Source of the DNA: Planctomycetota bacterium | GTDB lineage: Bacteria > Planctomycetota > UBA1135 | Direction of reading: 5' to 3' | DNA length: 64,000 nucleotides | Assembly (NCBI GenBank): GCA_008501825.1 | Contig: QQUA01000023.1 | Coordinates: 310,001 to 374,000 of the forward strand | Shown: piece by piece, positions 1 to 8,564 of the stretch | How the letters are laid out: each line of letters begins with the position of its first letter | Numbering within the stretch: position 1 is the stretch's first letter | Made by a program: the position numbers and the translations under genes | The notes under the pieces: model-generated | What the model was told of the DNA's origin: nothing | The model's database searches: none | What the model saw: only the letters and a program-made list of their open reading frames with translations

Positions 1-660
1 AATATCCTGGTCGACGCCTTCTTGGTTTGGAGGGTGGCCGATCCGCTGCAATTCCAAGTCAGCGCCGGAAGCATCGCCGGAGCGGAAGGGCGCTTGTCCG
101 ACATCTTGCGCTCAACGGTGGGCGACGTGTTGAGTTCTTATCCCTTTTCGGCCATGGTTTCCCACACCGACCAAGAAACCACGCTGAAAGACGTCACCGC
201 ATCGATTACTGAAATCACCGCCGACAAGGTTCGGGAAAGCTTCGGCATTGAAGTCGCCGCCGCCCGGATCAAGCGCCTGAACTTCCCCAAGCAAAACAAG
301 GAGGCGGTTTTCCGCCGGATGGAGGCGGAGCGTTTGGGTACCGCGGCTCAATTCCGCACCGAGGGCGAAGAAGAATCGGCAAAGATCAAGGCGGACGCCG
401 ATCGTCAACGAGCCACCATGCTGGCCGAGGCCGACCGCAAAGCTCAGGAAATCCGAGGCTCCGCCGATGCCGAAGCCACTCGGATTTACAACCAGGTTTA
501 TGGTTCCGATCCGGAACTGTTCGAGTTCTTGCAGTCGTTGCGCATGCTAGAAGGCATTCTCGATACCGATTCCACCTTGGTGTTGCCTTCCGACCATGAA
601 CTGCTGGGGATCTTGCAATCGCCCCCCGCGCAAAAATCCAAACCGATGGAGCAACCCTGA
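1..660 (+). CDS. hflC: HflC-like protease modulator, 5'-truncated by the window edge
   Basis: This is the C-terminal 219 residues of an SPFH/prohibitin-domain protein of the HflC type. The frame is open from base 1, so the true start lies outside the window. The beginning reads as the middle of the band-7 domain (VDAFLVWRVADPLQF). It is followed by the alanine/glutamate-rich coiled-coil typical of the family (EGEEESAKIKADADRQRATM, then ADRKAQEIRGSADAEATRIY). In the known family HflC pairs with HflK in an inner-membrane complex that surrounds and modulates the FtsH protease. The TGA stop overlaps the ATG of the next gene by one base, so the two are translationally coupled. The order hflC-hflK is the reverse of the enterobacterial one. 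The family call is strong; the role is inferred from family. Confidence 0.88.
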   Translation, partial: NILVDAFLVWRVADPLQFQVSAGSIAGAEGRLSDILRSTVGDVLSSYPFSAMVSHTDQETTLKDVTASITEITADKVRESFGIEVAAARIKRLNFPKQNKEAVFRRMEAERLGTAAQFRTEGEEESAKIKADADRQRATMLAEADRKAQEIRGSADAEATRIYNQVYGSDPELFEFLQSLRMLEGILDTDSTLVLPSDHELLGILQSPPAQKSKPMEQP

Positions 661-1595
661 TGGCCGTGCCTTCCTCCTGGAAAGCCCGGATCCTTTGGAT
701 CGCCCTGCTGGCAGCGGCAGGCTATTGGATCAGCACGGCGGTATGGACCGTGCAGCAAGACGAACAAGGCGTCTCGCTACGTTTTGGCCGGGTCCAACAA
801 GTCGCCCAACCCGGCATGCACTTCACCCTGCCGTGGCCGTTCGGAAAGTTGATCGCCGTTTCCACCGGCGAAGTTCGGACTCTCTCAGTCGGCTTGGAGT
901 GGTCGGAAGACGCCCGCTTAAGACGCCAATCTTCCGAACAGAGTCAATGGTTGACCGGCGACACCAATATCGTCGAATTGAAAGTCACTGTCCTTTATAC
1001 GGTTCAAGATCCGGTGCCTTATTTGTTCGGTTGGGCCGGAGCCGACGATGCCGAGCGGGATCAGTGGGTCCGCCGCGCTTGTGAATCGGCCTTGACCATG
1101 ACCACGCCGACCATGCCGATCGACGAACTTCTAGCTAACGGCAAAACGGTGCTTCGCCGCAAGGCACAGAGAGATATGCAAGCCTATTTCGACGCTTTGG
1201 GCGTTGGAATTCGAATCACCGGCTTGAACATCGTCGAAGTCAATCCGCCGATCAAAGTCATCTCCGCTTTCAACGAGGTGACCAATGCCAAATCCGACCG
1301 CGAGCGATTGATCACCGAAGCCAGGGTATATGCCAATCGCATGCTTCCGGAAGCCCGAAGTGCGGCCAACCAAAAGTTGCAGCAAGCCCTGATCTATCAA
1401 ACCGAAGCCGTCAACCGCGCCCGAGGAGAAACCGAAAGTTTCGCCAAGTTGCAATCGGAGTTGCGGAAGGGGCCGGCGATGACGCTTCGGCGAGTCTGGC
1501 GCGATGCCTTGACCGCGATCTTGCCCCAAGTACGCCTGCAAGTCGTTCAGGCCGGAACTCCGGAGCGGCCGACTCGGGTGTTCTTGGAAGAATAG
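660..1595 (+). CDS. hflK: HflK-like SPFH-domain membrane protein
   Basis: 311 residues. An N-terminal membrane anchor lies at about residues 10-29 (ILWIALLAAAGYWISTAVW). The SPFH domain starts right after it with the HflK-like run VQQDEQGVSLRFGRV and PGMHFTLPWPFGKL. The C-terminal half is a charged helix (EARVYANRMLPEARSAANQK). It is shorter than the E. coli protein and lacks the glycine-rich N-terminal extension. ATG overlaps the stop of hflC by one base. HflK and HflC form a hetero-oligomeric cage that regulates FtsH degradation of membrane proteins; the pairing here supports that role. A general stomatin/prohibitin homologue would be the alternative. Confidence 0.87.
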   Translation: MAVPSSWKARILWIALLAAAGYWISTAVWTVQQDEQGVSLRFGRVQQVAQPGMHFTLPWPFGKLIAVSTGEVRTLSVGLEWSEDARLRRQSSEQSQWLTGDTNIVELKVTVLYTVQDPVPYLFGWAGADDAERDQWVRRACESALTMTTPTMPIDELLANGKTVLRRKAQRDMQAYFDALGVGIRITGLNIVEVNPPIKVISAFNEVTNAKSDRERLITEARVYANRMLPEARSAANQKLQQALIYQTEAVNRARGETESFAKLQSELRKGPAMTLRRVWRDALTAILPQVRLQVVQAGTPERPTRVFLEE

Positions 1596-1709
1596 ATCCT
1601 CCACCGAAGTCGTTCGTAGCGATCCAAAGCCGGGGAAAAATTTTTGAAAAACCGGTCATGGAGAGCCAAGAGCTTCGTCTACTAGGTGTTCCCACCTGAA
1701 AACGAAGCC

Positions 1710-2369
1710 ATGTTGATCCTGCACGAACTGACCCCCTCTCCGAACTCGGTGAAAATCCGTCTGGCCCTGGGTTTCAAGGGATTGGATTATGAACGCCGGC
1801 CTCTGGTCATGGAGGAATTTCCCGGCGACCGCAGCCACCTGGTGGCTTGCAGCCGCCAGCCGTTGACCCCGGTATTGGAACACGATCAAACCCGGATCTT
1901 CGATTCCTCCGCCATCCTGCGCTATCTGGAAGCTAATTTCCCGGATCGCCCGGCACTTTTCTCCGAGGAAATTCCGGTCATGAGGGAAATCGAAGCTTGG
2001 GAATTCTTCGCTCGCACCGAGTTGCTGGAACCGGTAGGCATGGTGTTCGAACAAGCCTTCCTCCCGGAACCGGATCCAGAGGTGTTGCAACAAGCCCGGG
2101 AGCGATTGCACGCCTTGACCGAACGCATCGAAAAACGATTGAGCGGAGCGCCCTATTTGGCCGCAGAGCGAATGACCGCCGCGGACGTGGTCGCCGCTCC
2201 GGTGGTCCATTTGGGCACGATGGAAGTCGAACAGGTCCAAGAAAGCCCGATTCGCAGCTTTTTCGCCCAGCACTTCCAACTGCAAGACCATCGCAGCGCC
2301 ACTCGAACTTGGGTGGAGCGAGTCATGGCTCACGATCCGGTGTACGGCCGGCAGCAAACGGCTTCTTAA
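1710..2369 (+). CDS. Glutathione S-transferase-like protein
   Basis: 219 residues from the ATG at 1710; a GTG eight codons upstream is in frame but adds nothing recognisable. The N-terminus is a thioredoxin-fold GST domain (LHELTPSPNSVKIRLALGFK) with the glutathione-contacting motif FDSSAILRYLEANFP at about residues 70-84. An all-helical C-terminal domain follows (ALTERIEKRLSGAPYLAAER, then MTAADVVAAPVVH), which fits the GST N-capping region. The substrate cannot be told from sequence; roles range from detoxification to dehalogenation or isomerisation. It stands alone on the plus strand and converges with the DUF3307 gene three bases downstream. Confidence 0.85.
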   Translation: MLILHELTPSPNSVKIRLALGFKGLDYERRPLVMEEFPGDRSHLVACSRQPLTPVLEHDQTRIFDSSAILRYLEANFPDRPALFSEEIPVMREIEAWEFFARTELLEPVGMVFEQAFLPEPDPEVLQQARERLHALTERIEKRLSGAPYLAAERMTAADVVAAPVVHLGTMEVEQVQESPIRSFFAQHFQLQDHRSATRTWVERVMAHDPVYGRQQTAS

Positions 2370-2372
2370 GCC

Positions 2373-3128
2373 TTACAAAACCAACAGACGTACGGTCAGC
2401 CCGGTGGCCACGGCTACCAGCAGGCTGGCCAAGGTTCCGGCCAGGTAATACTCGCTGGATACCCGCTGTTCCAAGTCCTTGAATCGGGCGATGGATTTGG
2501 CGGCCACCACGAAGCCGACTGCCCCCCATTGATTTCCAAGAATCAATAAAAAGATCAGCCAGCGTTCCATCATGCCGATGAAACGGCCAAAGGCGGCGGT
2601 TTCCTGCTGCCGGTCAGAATCCTGATTCGCTGCAGACGGCATCCAACTTTGCAACAGGGAGGCGACGATGAAAGCCCCGCCCCGGCCGCAAAAAGCCAAC
2701 CCGGCAACCACCACCGCCCCTTGGGTCAACCAGACATCGGCGGCGGAAGTCAAACTTAGGGCGTCCTCTCGAATCCACAGCCACACCAAGAGCAGGCTCA
2801 ACAAATGAAAGGCCTGATCCAAGGTGAAGGTAGCCAATTGCGGGCCACCGGCCCGGCGGTCCAATTGGATTTTCAACCAATCAATGAGACCGTGGGCCAA
2901 AGTCAAGACGCCTAAACCCAGCAACGCCTGTTGGTTCAACAACGGCAAATAGCAGAGGATTTGGGTCAAGCCCAAAAACAAGACGTGTTCAATCAGGACC
3001 GGGAATCGTTGGCTCTTTTCCCGGGCCATGCGCTCGGTTTGGATGACGAAGTCGCCGAGAAAATGCCCGGCAAGCAACAAAGCCAAAGACAAACCGGCGG
3101 GACCGAATTGCGGCAACCAGGGATTCAC
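2373..3128 (-). CDS. DUF3307-type polytopic membrane protein
   Basis: 251 residues with about seven hydrophobic segments (near 10-28, 42-64, 69-88, 98-120, 133-160, 190-212 and 226-250). The first 130 residues match the DUF3307 pattern: GHFLGDFVIQTERMAREKS, then a conserved histidine, then THE LAHGLIDWLKIQLDR helix. No biochemical role is established for this domain. It starts four bases inside the end of the upstream SatD-like gene (ATGA overlap), so the two products are probably made in fixed ratio. The pairing of a membrane protein with a soluble SatD-like protein is the main clue to function. Confidence 0.8.
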   Translation of the reverse strand: MNPWLPQFGPAGLSLALLLAGHFLGDFVIQTERMAREKSQRFPVLIEHVLFLGLTQILCYLPLLNQQALLGLGVLTLAHGLIDWLKIQLDRRAGGPQLATFTLDQAFHLLSLLLVWLWIREDALSLTSAADVWLTQGAVVVAGLAFCGRGGAFIVASLLQSWMPSAANQDSDRQQETAAFGRFIGMMERWLIFLLILGNQWGAVGFVVAAKSIARFKDLEQRVSSEYYLAGTLASLLVAVATGLTVRLLVL

Positions 3129-3916
3129 GAAGTCGCTCCTTCCCCAACCGTGGCCCCGGAATCAGGCGCTCCGGAATGCCAACCCAACATGGCCGCCACC
3201 GCGTCCAATCCTTGGGAAAATTCATCGAAGTGTGCGGCTTGCAGGCTTTCGGTCACGACCGAAGGACTGACTTGGAAGAGTTCGGCCACTTCCTTGCGCA
3301 ACCTCCCTGGCACTGCCGCGGCCCGGGCATAGGCCGCCTGTTTGTCGGTCCAGCCTTCTCGATAAGCCCCAAGAAGGGCCAGCAATGCATCCAAAGCCTG
3401 ACCTTGCACCTTGGGGAAACCGGACACCCGGCAGCGGTAGGAACGCCCCTTGGTGGCGAGCAATGCGGCCCGAGCCCGATGGAAACAAGGGCCGTCGACC
3501 AAGGTCACCGGAGTCTGCAACCGGGTGGTAACCGGCCCGAGACCGATTCCGAAGGTCAGAGGAACCGGGTGGAGGTGGTCCATCAGAATCTTGATCCCCT
3601 CCACCAAGGCCAGGCCGCCTTGTTTGGAGTGGCGGAACAAGGCCTGCACCTCGTCGCCGGCGGAAATCGCGGCTTCGCCCACCATTCCGCGGCCTACCGG
3701 CGGCAAAGCTTCCGCCGCAGCCAAGGCTTCCGCCACGGCATCGCCGGGAGTGGGTTCAGCCAGGTGGTTTTGCCGTCGAGCCCAGGCATTAAAGGCTTGG
3801 ACGGCTTCCTGCAGACGATCCTGGACCGCCTCACGATCGTTCAATTGCCGGGAATCCACCAAATCCGCCATCAGCACCAGGTAGGAAAGGTTGGCCAGGC
3901 GGTACTCAGGCGTCAT
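3125..3916 (-). CDS. SatD-like protein with nucleotide-cyclase-like motifs and C-terminal HTH
   Basis: 263 residues from the ATG at 3916; a longer frame reaches 4087, but its first 57 codons look non-coding and would overlap the divergent VOC gene. Visible in order: VLMADLVDSRQL at residues 14-25, GDEVQALF at 87-94, FGIGLGP, GPCFHRARAAL, then a helix-turn-helix-like segment (RKEVAELFQVSPSVVTESLQ) near residues 215-235. The first four blocks follow the order seen in class III nucleotidyl cyclases (metal Asp, GD loop, G-h-G strand, Asn/Arg helix), although the asparagine is not obvious and the first two Asp blocks are further apart than usual. The SatD family is named from the streptococcal acid-tolerance operon. 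The cyclase resemblance is my inference. It is coupled to the DUF3307 gene by a four-base overlap. Confidence 0.68.
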   Translation of the reverse strand: MTPEYRLANLSYLVLMADLVDSRQLNDREAVQDRLQEAVQAFNAWARRQNHLAEPTPGDAVAEALAAAEALPPVGRGMVGEAAISAGDEVQALFRHSKQGGLALVEGIKILMDHLHPVPLTFGIGLGPVTTRLQTPVTLVDGPCFHRARAALLATKGRSYRCRVSGFPKVQGQALDALLALLGAYREGWTDKQAAYARAAAVPGRLRKEVAELFQVSPSVVTESLQAAHFDEFSQGLDAVAAMLGWHSGAPDSGATVGEGATS

Positions 3917-4013
3917 ATTCGCAATGATAACCGAATTCACCCCGATTTCGGCAAAAATCCCGAAATGGAAGCCGGCCCCTTCCCCCACCAGAGATCGGAA
4001 GCACAATGGAACC

Positions 4014-4409
4014 ATGTCTGAATCCAAAGCGCCCAAGATCGGCACGGTAGGTTGGATTGATCTCACCGTGGAAGACGCTCCTGCCATCCGCGACTTCTAT
4101 CAACAGGTGGTCGGCTGGAAAGCCCTAGGCTTGGACATGGAGGGCTACCAGGATTTCGTCATGCAAGCGCCGCAGGACGAAGAGGCGGTTTCCGGAATTT
4201 GCCATGCTCGCGGTCCCAATGAGGGCTTTCCCTCCTCCTGGCTGATCTACATCACCGTCGCCCATTTGGAGCAAAGCCTGGAGAAAGTATTGGAGTTGGG
4301 CGGCCAGATGTTGCGACCGCCCCGGGGCGCCGGCGGCCACGGACGATTCGCCGTCATCCAAGATCCGGCCGGCGCGGTTTGTGCCTTATTCGAAGCAGCC
4401 AAGGATTAA
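4014..4409 (+). CDS. VOC (glyoxalase/bleomycin-resistance) family protein
   Basis: 131 residues from the ATG at 4014, in the 97-bp gap divergent from the SatD-like gene. The fold signature is a single VOC module: GTVGWIDLTVEDAPAIRDFY, then VVGWKAL, and near the end GGHGRFAVIQDPAGAVCALF. The motif DPAGA with the following aromatic is typical of the second beta-alpha-beta unit. Such one-module proteins usually dimerise and may bind a metal; the substrate is not predictable. A longer reading frame begins at 3891, but its first 41 codons overlap the divergent gene and lack family similarity. Confidence 0.83.
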   Translation: MSESKAPKIGTVGWIDLTVEDAPAIRDFYQQVVGWKALGLDMEGYQDFVMQAPQDEEAVSGICHARGPNEGFPSSWLIYITVAHLEQSLEKVLELGGQMLRPPRGAGGHGRFAVIQDPAGAVCALFEAAKD

Positions 4410-4460
4410 ACCCTCGCCCTTCCCTTCGCCCCGCCTCCTTTTGGTTGTGGTTTCCCTGCC

Positions 4461-6788
4461 ATGTCTCCCTCCTGTCTGTTCGCTCTCCTCCTTTGCCTTC
4501 CTCAATCCGAAGTCGAACCTGAAGTTTGGTGGCCGCCGGCGGTGGAATCCGCCCTTCAAAAGGCCGGTCCCCAAGCGGAAAGTTGGCGCCGCGAATTGCG
4601 GCAGGCGGCCCCGGAACAACGGGGCTCATGGACTTTTCTGCTGCAACACATGCCGCAGGATGACGTCCTTCATTTGAATCCCAAATGGGTGGCGAACAAC
4701 GTCCATTGGGCATGGCAAGCCAGGCAGGAGGCGCCTTGGCGGGAACAAATCCCGGAAATTATTTTTCTGAATGAAATTCTGCCTTACGCCCAGGTCAACG
4801 AAAAGCGAGAAGACTGGCGGAAAGATTTTTACCAGCGCTTCATGCCCAGAGTGAAGCAATGCCAAAGCCCGGGAGAAGCGGCCCAGTTATTGAATCGAGA
4901 ATTATTCGCCGAACTCGGCGTGCGTTACTCCACCGCCCGCAAGAAAGCCGATCAAAGCCCTTCGGAAAGTATCGAAAGCGGACTGGCCTCCTGCACCGGT
5001 TTGAGCATTTTGTTAGCCGACGCCTGCCGGGCTGTGGGTGTACCCGCTCGATTGGCCGGCATTCCTCAATGGGTGAATAAAAACGGCAACCACACTTGGG
5101 TGGAAGTCTGGGACCAAGGGTGGCATTTCCTCGGCGCCGCCGAACCTGATCCTCGAGGTTTGAACCATACTTGGTTTCAGGGAGACGCTGCTTTGGCCCA
5201 AGCGGACCAGCCGAAGCATTCGATTTATGCCGCCAGTTACGCCGATACAGGCATTCAATTCCCCCTGGTGTGGGCGCCGCAAGTGGATTGGGTCCACGCG
5301 GTAAACGTAACCGCTCGATATCAGAACAAAGCGGCTGCCGAAGAGGACGCCTGGCTGTACGTGAAAGTCCTCGACAGCGAAAACGGAACAAGGCTTTGCT
5401 CGCCGGTTCAATTGCAACGCCAAGACGGCAGCGGAGAGCTTCGCGAAGGTTACAGCAAAGGGGAAGCCTTCGACGGCAATGATCTGCTGGCCTTTCGCCT
5501 ACCGCGAGGAAGCCGCTGGCAAGTGCAGGCGATTGCCGGCAATCGGGTCACGCCAACCTTAAGCCTGGAGGTCAATTTCGATCGGCACGTTTTGGAACTT
5601 GTGCTGCCGGCACCATCAGAACTGGAAAGAGCCTTGCAGGCCTACTTCTTGGCTTCCCCTGAAGAGCGAGATTCTTGGCAGTTTTCGCCGCAACTGGACG
5701 CCCTTCTTTTGCAAAAAGAAGGCGAAGTCCGGCGGCTGGCCTGGCAAGCCTATCGGCAAGCACCGGAGCACGCTTCCTTGCGCCGCGACTTCGAAGCCAA
5801 ACGAGTGCGGTTTCAGAAGCACTTGAGTCCTTACACGGTCAAGGAGGTCGGTTCCAAACCGGCGTCCGGCTGGCCGTTGTTCATCGCCATGCACGGCGGC
5901 GGCGGTGCACCCCAAGAAGTCAACGACAGCCAATGGAAAATCATGCAAAGCTACTATCGGGATCAACTGGATCTCGAGGGAGGTTATCTCTATCTGGCTT
6001 TGCGGGCGCCGAACAATACTTGGAACGGCTTTTACGACAACTACGTTTACCCGCTGATCCACAACTTGATTCTGCAATTCACTTTGTTCGCCGGCGTCGA
6101 CCCCGACCGAGTGTTTCTGATGGGTTATTCCCACGGCGGTTACGGCGCCTTCGCCATCGGCCCGAAAATGCCCGATCACTTCGCCGCCGTCCACAGTTCC
6201 GCCGCCGCCCCTACCGACGGGGAAAGTTCACCGAAAACCTTGGGCAACACGCCGTTCACCTACATGATCGGCGAGCACGATAACGCCTATGGAAGACTGG
6301 CGCGCTGCAAAGCCTTCGATCAGGAGATCCAGAAACTCCGTGGCCAGCGAAGCGACCTCTATCCGGTCACCATGGAATACAAAGCCGGCCACGGGCATAC
6401 CGGTTTACCGGACCGGGACAAAATCCGTTCCATGTACGGCCATCGCCGCCATGCCGCGCCGAAGGAGTTGCATTGGGCTTTGACCGACCCGGTCATTCGT
6501 GATTTCTTCTGGCTGGCGCTGGATCAACCGGGGAAAGGCAAAGAAATCCAAGCCTCCTGTTTCGACAATCGCATCGAATTGCAGGTCCAGGGAGTTTCGG
6601 AATTGGCATTGCACCTGGACGGCCGCTTCATCGACTTCCATCGCCCGGTTCATTTGCAAGTCAACGGCGGTGACCCGGTACACCGCAAGCTGCAACCGAG
6701 TTTGTTGACTTTGTGCCGCTCCTTACAACGTCGCGGCGATCCCGGACGAGCGGGTAGCGCGATCTGGAAAATCCAAATCGACTCTTGA
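4461..6788 (+). CDS. Secreted transglutaminase-like / serine esterase fusion protein
   Basis: 775 residues with a short hydrophobic N-terminus (SPSCLFALLLCLPQ) that is a marginal signal peptide. The first half carries a transglutaminase-like cysteine-peptidase core: GLASCTGLSILLADACRAVG with Cys178, NHTWVEVW with His211, and an acidic residue in the AAEPDP turn. A beta-rich linker at about residues 270-390 is followed by an alpha/beta-hydrolase of the esterase/PHB-depolymerase type: WPLFIAMHGGGG (oxyanion region), GYSHGGYGAF with Ser557, and AGHGHTG with a candidate catalytic His at 644-646. Two hydrolase or acyl-transfer active sites in one exported chain suggest work on a surface polymer or peptide. 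The target is unknown. Confidence 0.78.
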   Translation: MSPSCLFALLLCLPQSEVEPEVWWPPAVESALQKAGPQAESWRRELRQAAPEQRGSWTFLLQHMPQDDVLHLNPKWVANNVHWAWQARQEAPWREQIPEIIFLNEILPYAQVNEKREDWRKDFYQRFMPRVKQCQSPGEAAQLLNRELFAELGVRYSTARKKADQSPSESIESGLASCTGLSILLADACRAVGVPARLAGIPQWVNKNGNHTWVEVWDQGWHFLGAAEPDPRGLNHTWFQGDAALAQADQPKHSIYAASYADTGIQFPLVWAPQVDWVHAVNVTARYQNKAAAEEDAWLYVKVLDSENGTRLCSPVQLQRQDGSGELREGYSKGEAFDGNDLLAFRLPRGSRWQVQAIAGNRVTPTLSLEVNFDRHVLELVLPAPSELERALQAYFLASPEERDSWQFSPQLDALLLQKEGEVRRLAWQAYRQAPEHASLRRDFEAKRVRFQKHLSPYTVKEVGSKPASGWPLFIAMHGGGGAPQEVNDSQWKIMQSYYRDQLDLEGGYLYLALRAPNNTWNGFYDNYVYPLIHNLILQFTLFAGVDPDRVFLMGYSHGGYGAFAIGPKMPDHFAAVHSSAAAPTDGESSPKTLGNTPFTYMIGEHDNAYGRLARCKAFDQEIQKLRGQRSDLYPVTMEYKAGHGHTGLPDRDKIRSMYGHRRHAAPKELHWALTDPVIRDFFWLALDQPGKGKEIQASCFDNRIELQVQGVSELALHLDGRFIDFHRPVHLQVNGGDPVHRKLQPSLLTLCRSLQRRGDPGRAGSAIWKIQIDS

Positions 6789-6795
6789 TCGCCGT

Positions 6796-8394
6796 TTAGG
6801 AAGGCCGGCTGTATTCGCGACCGTTTTGGTCCCAAATCAAATAACCGATGCCCATGCGCTCGCTGAGTTCGATCAGCGCGGCGATGTAATCGCCGTAAAC
6901 GAACCCGAGGTGATTGCTGGGCCAGCGCCGGCCCATGATTCGATCCGGCACCGGAATGCGTCCCTCGATGATCGGCCAGGCTTGGTTATAAACCTGGTGC
7001 CGCTCGGGATCGACGTCCACCGTATCCATGGGACAAGCCACCATGTACAAGCGACCGTTTTCCACTCCCAGGCGAGCCACGGTCATGCGCTGGCCACCGG
7101 CGGTGCGCATCCGGACCGCAGCGCCTCCGGCGGCGTAAAAGTGTTCCTGGCCCGGATACTCGGTCAAGTTCTGTTTGCGCCGCAAGCTGTCTTCTTTTCG
7201 CCCGGCGAAAAACTGCGGGTGCTGGCCGCAATTGACGATGGCAAGCAAAGTCTCTTCCTCTGCCCCGCTGCCGGTAGTCTTTACATATCGGAAGTCGCCG
7301 AATCCGCTCGGTTCTCCGGCCAGCTCCTTCAAAAGATATTGGGAGTACATGGTCGGTAAATCGGTTTCACAAGAGGTTGGCAGCATGGTTTTCTTCTTTC
7401 CGTTCATATCGACGTCATTGCCCAAAAAAGAGGTAGCTTGACAACAAGTGGCATAAACTCCGCTACATTCGTCCTGGCATTTGATGGTGATCGCCCCGGC
7501 GCCCTTCTCTTGGGCGATCTCTTGCACCGCAAAGTACATCGCCACTTGCAAAGCATATTTGTTGCGGCTGACTTGGCGCCCGAGCAAGGCGAACTTCTCC
7601 GGATGCTTGTCGTAATTTTTCTCCACCGCCTTTGCGACCCCGGCATGGAGGATGTTCCGAATCTTGCTCTTTCCCGGTCGCCCTTTCCAATCGAACATGG
7701 CGAAAGCCCGGTCCAGGAATACCTGCTGATCCAAGCTCTCACTGGTGATCCCCCAGCGGCGATTCAACAACTCCTGGTCGATGCGGGTGGTCGGCATCTG
7801 TAAGGAAAAGGAGCCGAATTCCAGGGCGTGCAATTGGTGCAGGTTTTCCACCACCTGGCGAACCTTGGCTTCCACCGTCGCCCGAGCCACAAATAGGTCT
7901 AAAACCTCTTCCAACTGCTCCAGCAAAGTCGGATCTTCGAAATCCCCATACAAGTGTTGGAAAGCCACTCCGTTTTGGTTGTACGCACCGCCGGTGGCCA
8001 TCCCCGAAACCATGCCCGGAACGGTGGTGTCCTGAATCGAAACCAGGACCAAGCGCGGCGTGGCGGTGGCGTCCTGGCTTCGCAAGCGCTGGGCGTAATC
8101 ACTGACCACCCTTTGGCTGGTTTGCGGAAAAGTCCAGGTTTGATGGACGTTGATGACCCCACAAACATCGGCCTCAAAGAGGGCTTCCGCATATTGCCGG
8201 CCCAAATCGGTGCTGTGGACCAATTTATCCCAGCCCCTCCGGCGCCGTCCCGGCCACACCAACTCATACTTTCCTAGGGATTCCAAGCGCTTGACCAACT
8301 TTTTCAAAACCGCGATGTCCTGGTCCGCGCAGTCTTTCATGACCCAAGGCCGGGGGTCGTAACCGCTGAAAATGCCGATCCGGGGAAGGCTCAT
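6796..8394 (-). CDS. L-fucose isomerase-family protein
   Basis: 532 residues from the ATG at 8394 (MSLPRIGIFSGYDPRPW); an in-frame extension to 8493 is Arg-rich and unlike the family. The N-terminal Rossmann-like part, the central GAITIKCQDECSG and CETDLPTMYSQYLL segments, and the C-terminal NHLGFVYGDYIAALIELS resemble the fucose/arabinose isomerase superfamily, where two acidic residues and a histidine bind Mn2+. Candidate ligands are the Glu in CQDE or CETD and the His in NHLG. Members convert aldoses to ketoses, but many planctomycete homologues have unproven substrates. It converges on the transglutaminase-esterase gene seven bases away and has no transporter or kinase beside it. Confidence 0.72.
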   Translation of the reverse strand: MSLPRIGIFSGYDPRPWVMKDCADQDIAVLKKLVKRLESLGKYELVWPGRRRRGWDKLVHSTDLGRQYAEALFEADVCGVINVHQTWTFPQTSQRVVSDYAQRLRSQDATATPRLVLVSIQDTTVPGMVSGMATGGAYNQNGVAFQHLYGDFEDPTLLEQLEEVLDLFVARATVEAKVRQVVENLHQLHALEFGSFSLQMPTTRIDQELLNRRWGITSESLDQQVFLDRAFAMFDWKGRPGKSKIRNILHAGVAKAVEKNYDKHPEKFALLGRQVSRNKYALQVAMYFAVQEIAQEKGAGAITIKCQDECSGVYATCCQATSFLGNDVDMNGKKKTMLPTSCETDLPTMYSQYLLKELAGEPSGFGDFRYVKTTGSGAEEETLLAIVNCGQHPQFFAGRKEDSLRRKQNLTEYPGQEHFYAAGGAAVRMRTAGGQRMTVARLGVENGRLYMVACPMDTVDVDPERHQVYNQAWPIIEGRIPVPDRIMGRRWPSNHLGFVYGDYIAALIELSERMGIGYLIWDQNGREYSRPS

Positions 8395-8564
8395 GAGGGC
8401 AAGGAGGTTGAGGGCTTTCAGGATGAGGTTTCGGAACGCCGGTCCAAATCGGCCGGTCCATCGGCGATGATAAGTCGGATTTTGCCGGGGCAAAACGAGG
8501 AATGCCGTCTTCTGGCCAAATTCTGTCCTGGGAGTGGCCCGAGGAGCCGTTATAAAAAGAACCG

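Noticed and set aside
3125..3916. Calling the SatD/DUF3307 pair a Pycsar-type anti-phage system
   Set aside because: The cyclase likeness is only motif order, the transition-state Asn is not evident, and no known Pycsar effector domain is present; kept as a finding, not a call.
3176..4021. 281-codon plus-strand frame opposite the SatD-like gene
   Set aside because: It is a shadow of the SatD-like frame, with no motif and overlapping the divergent VOC start.
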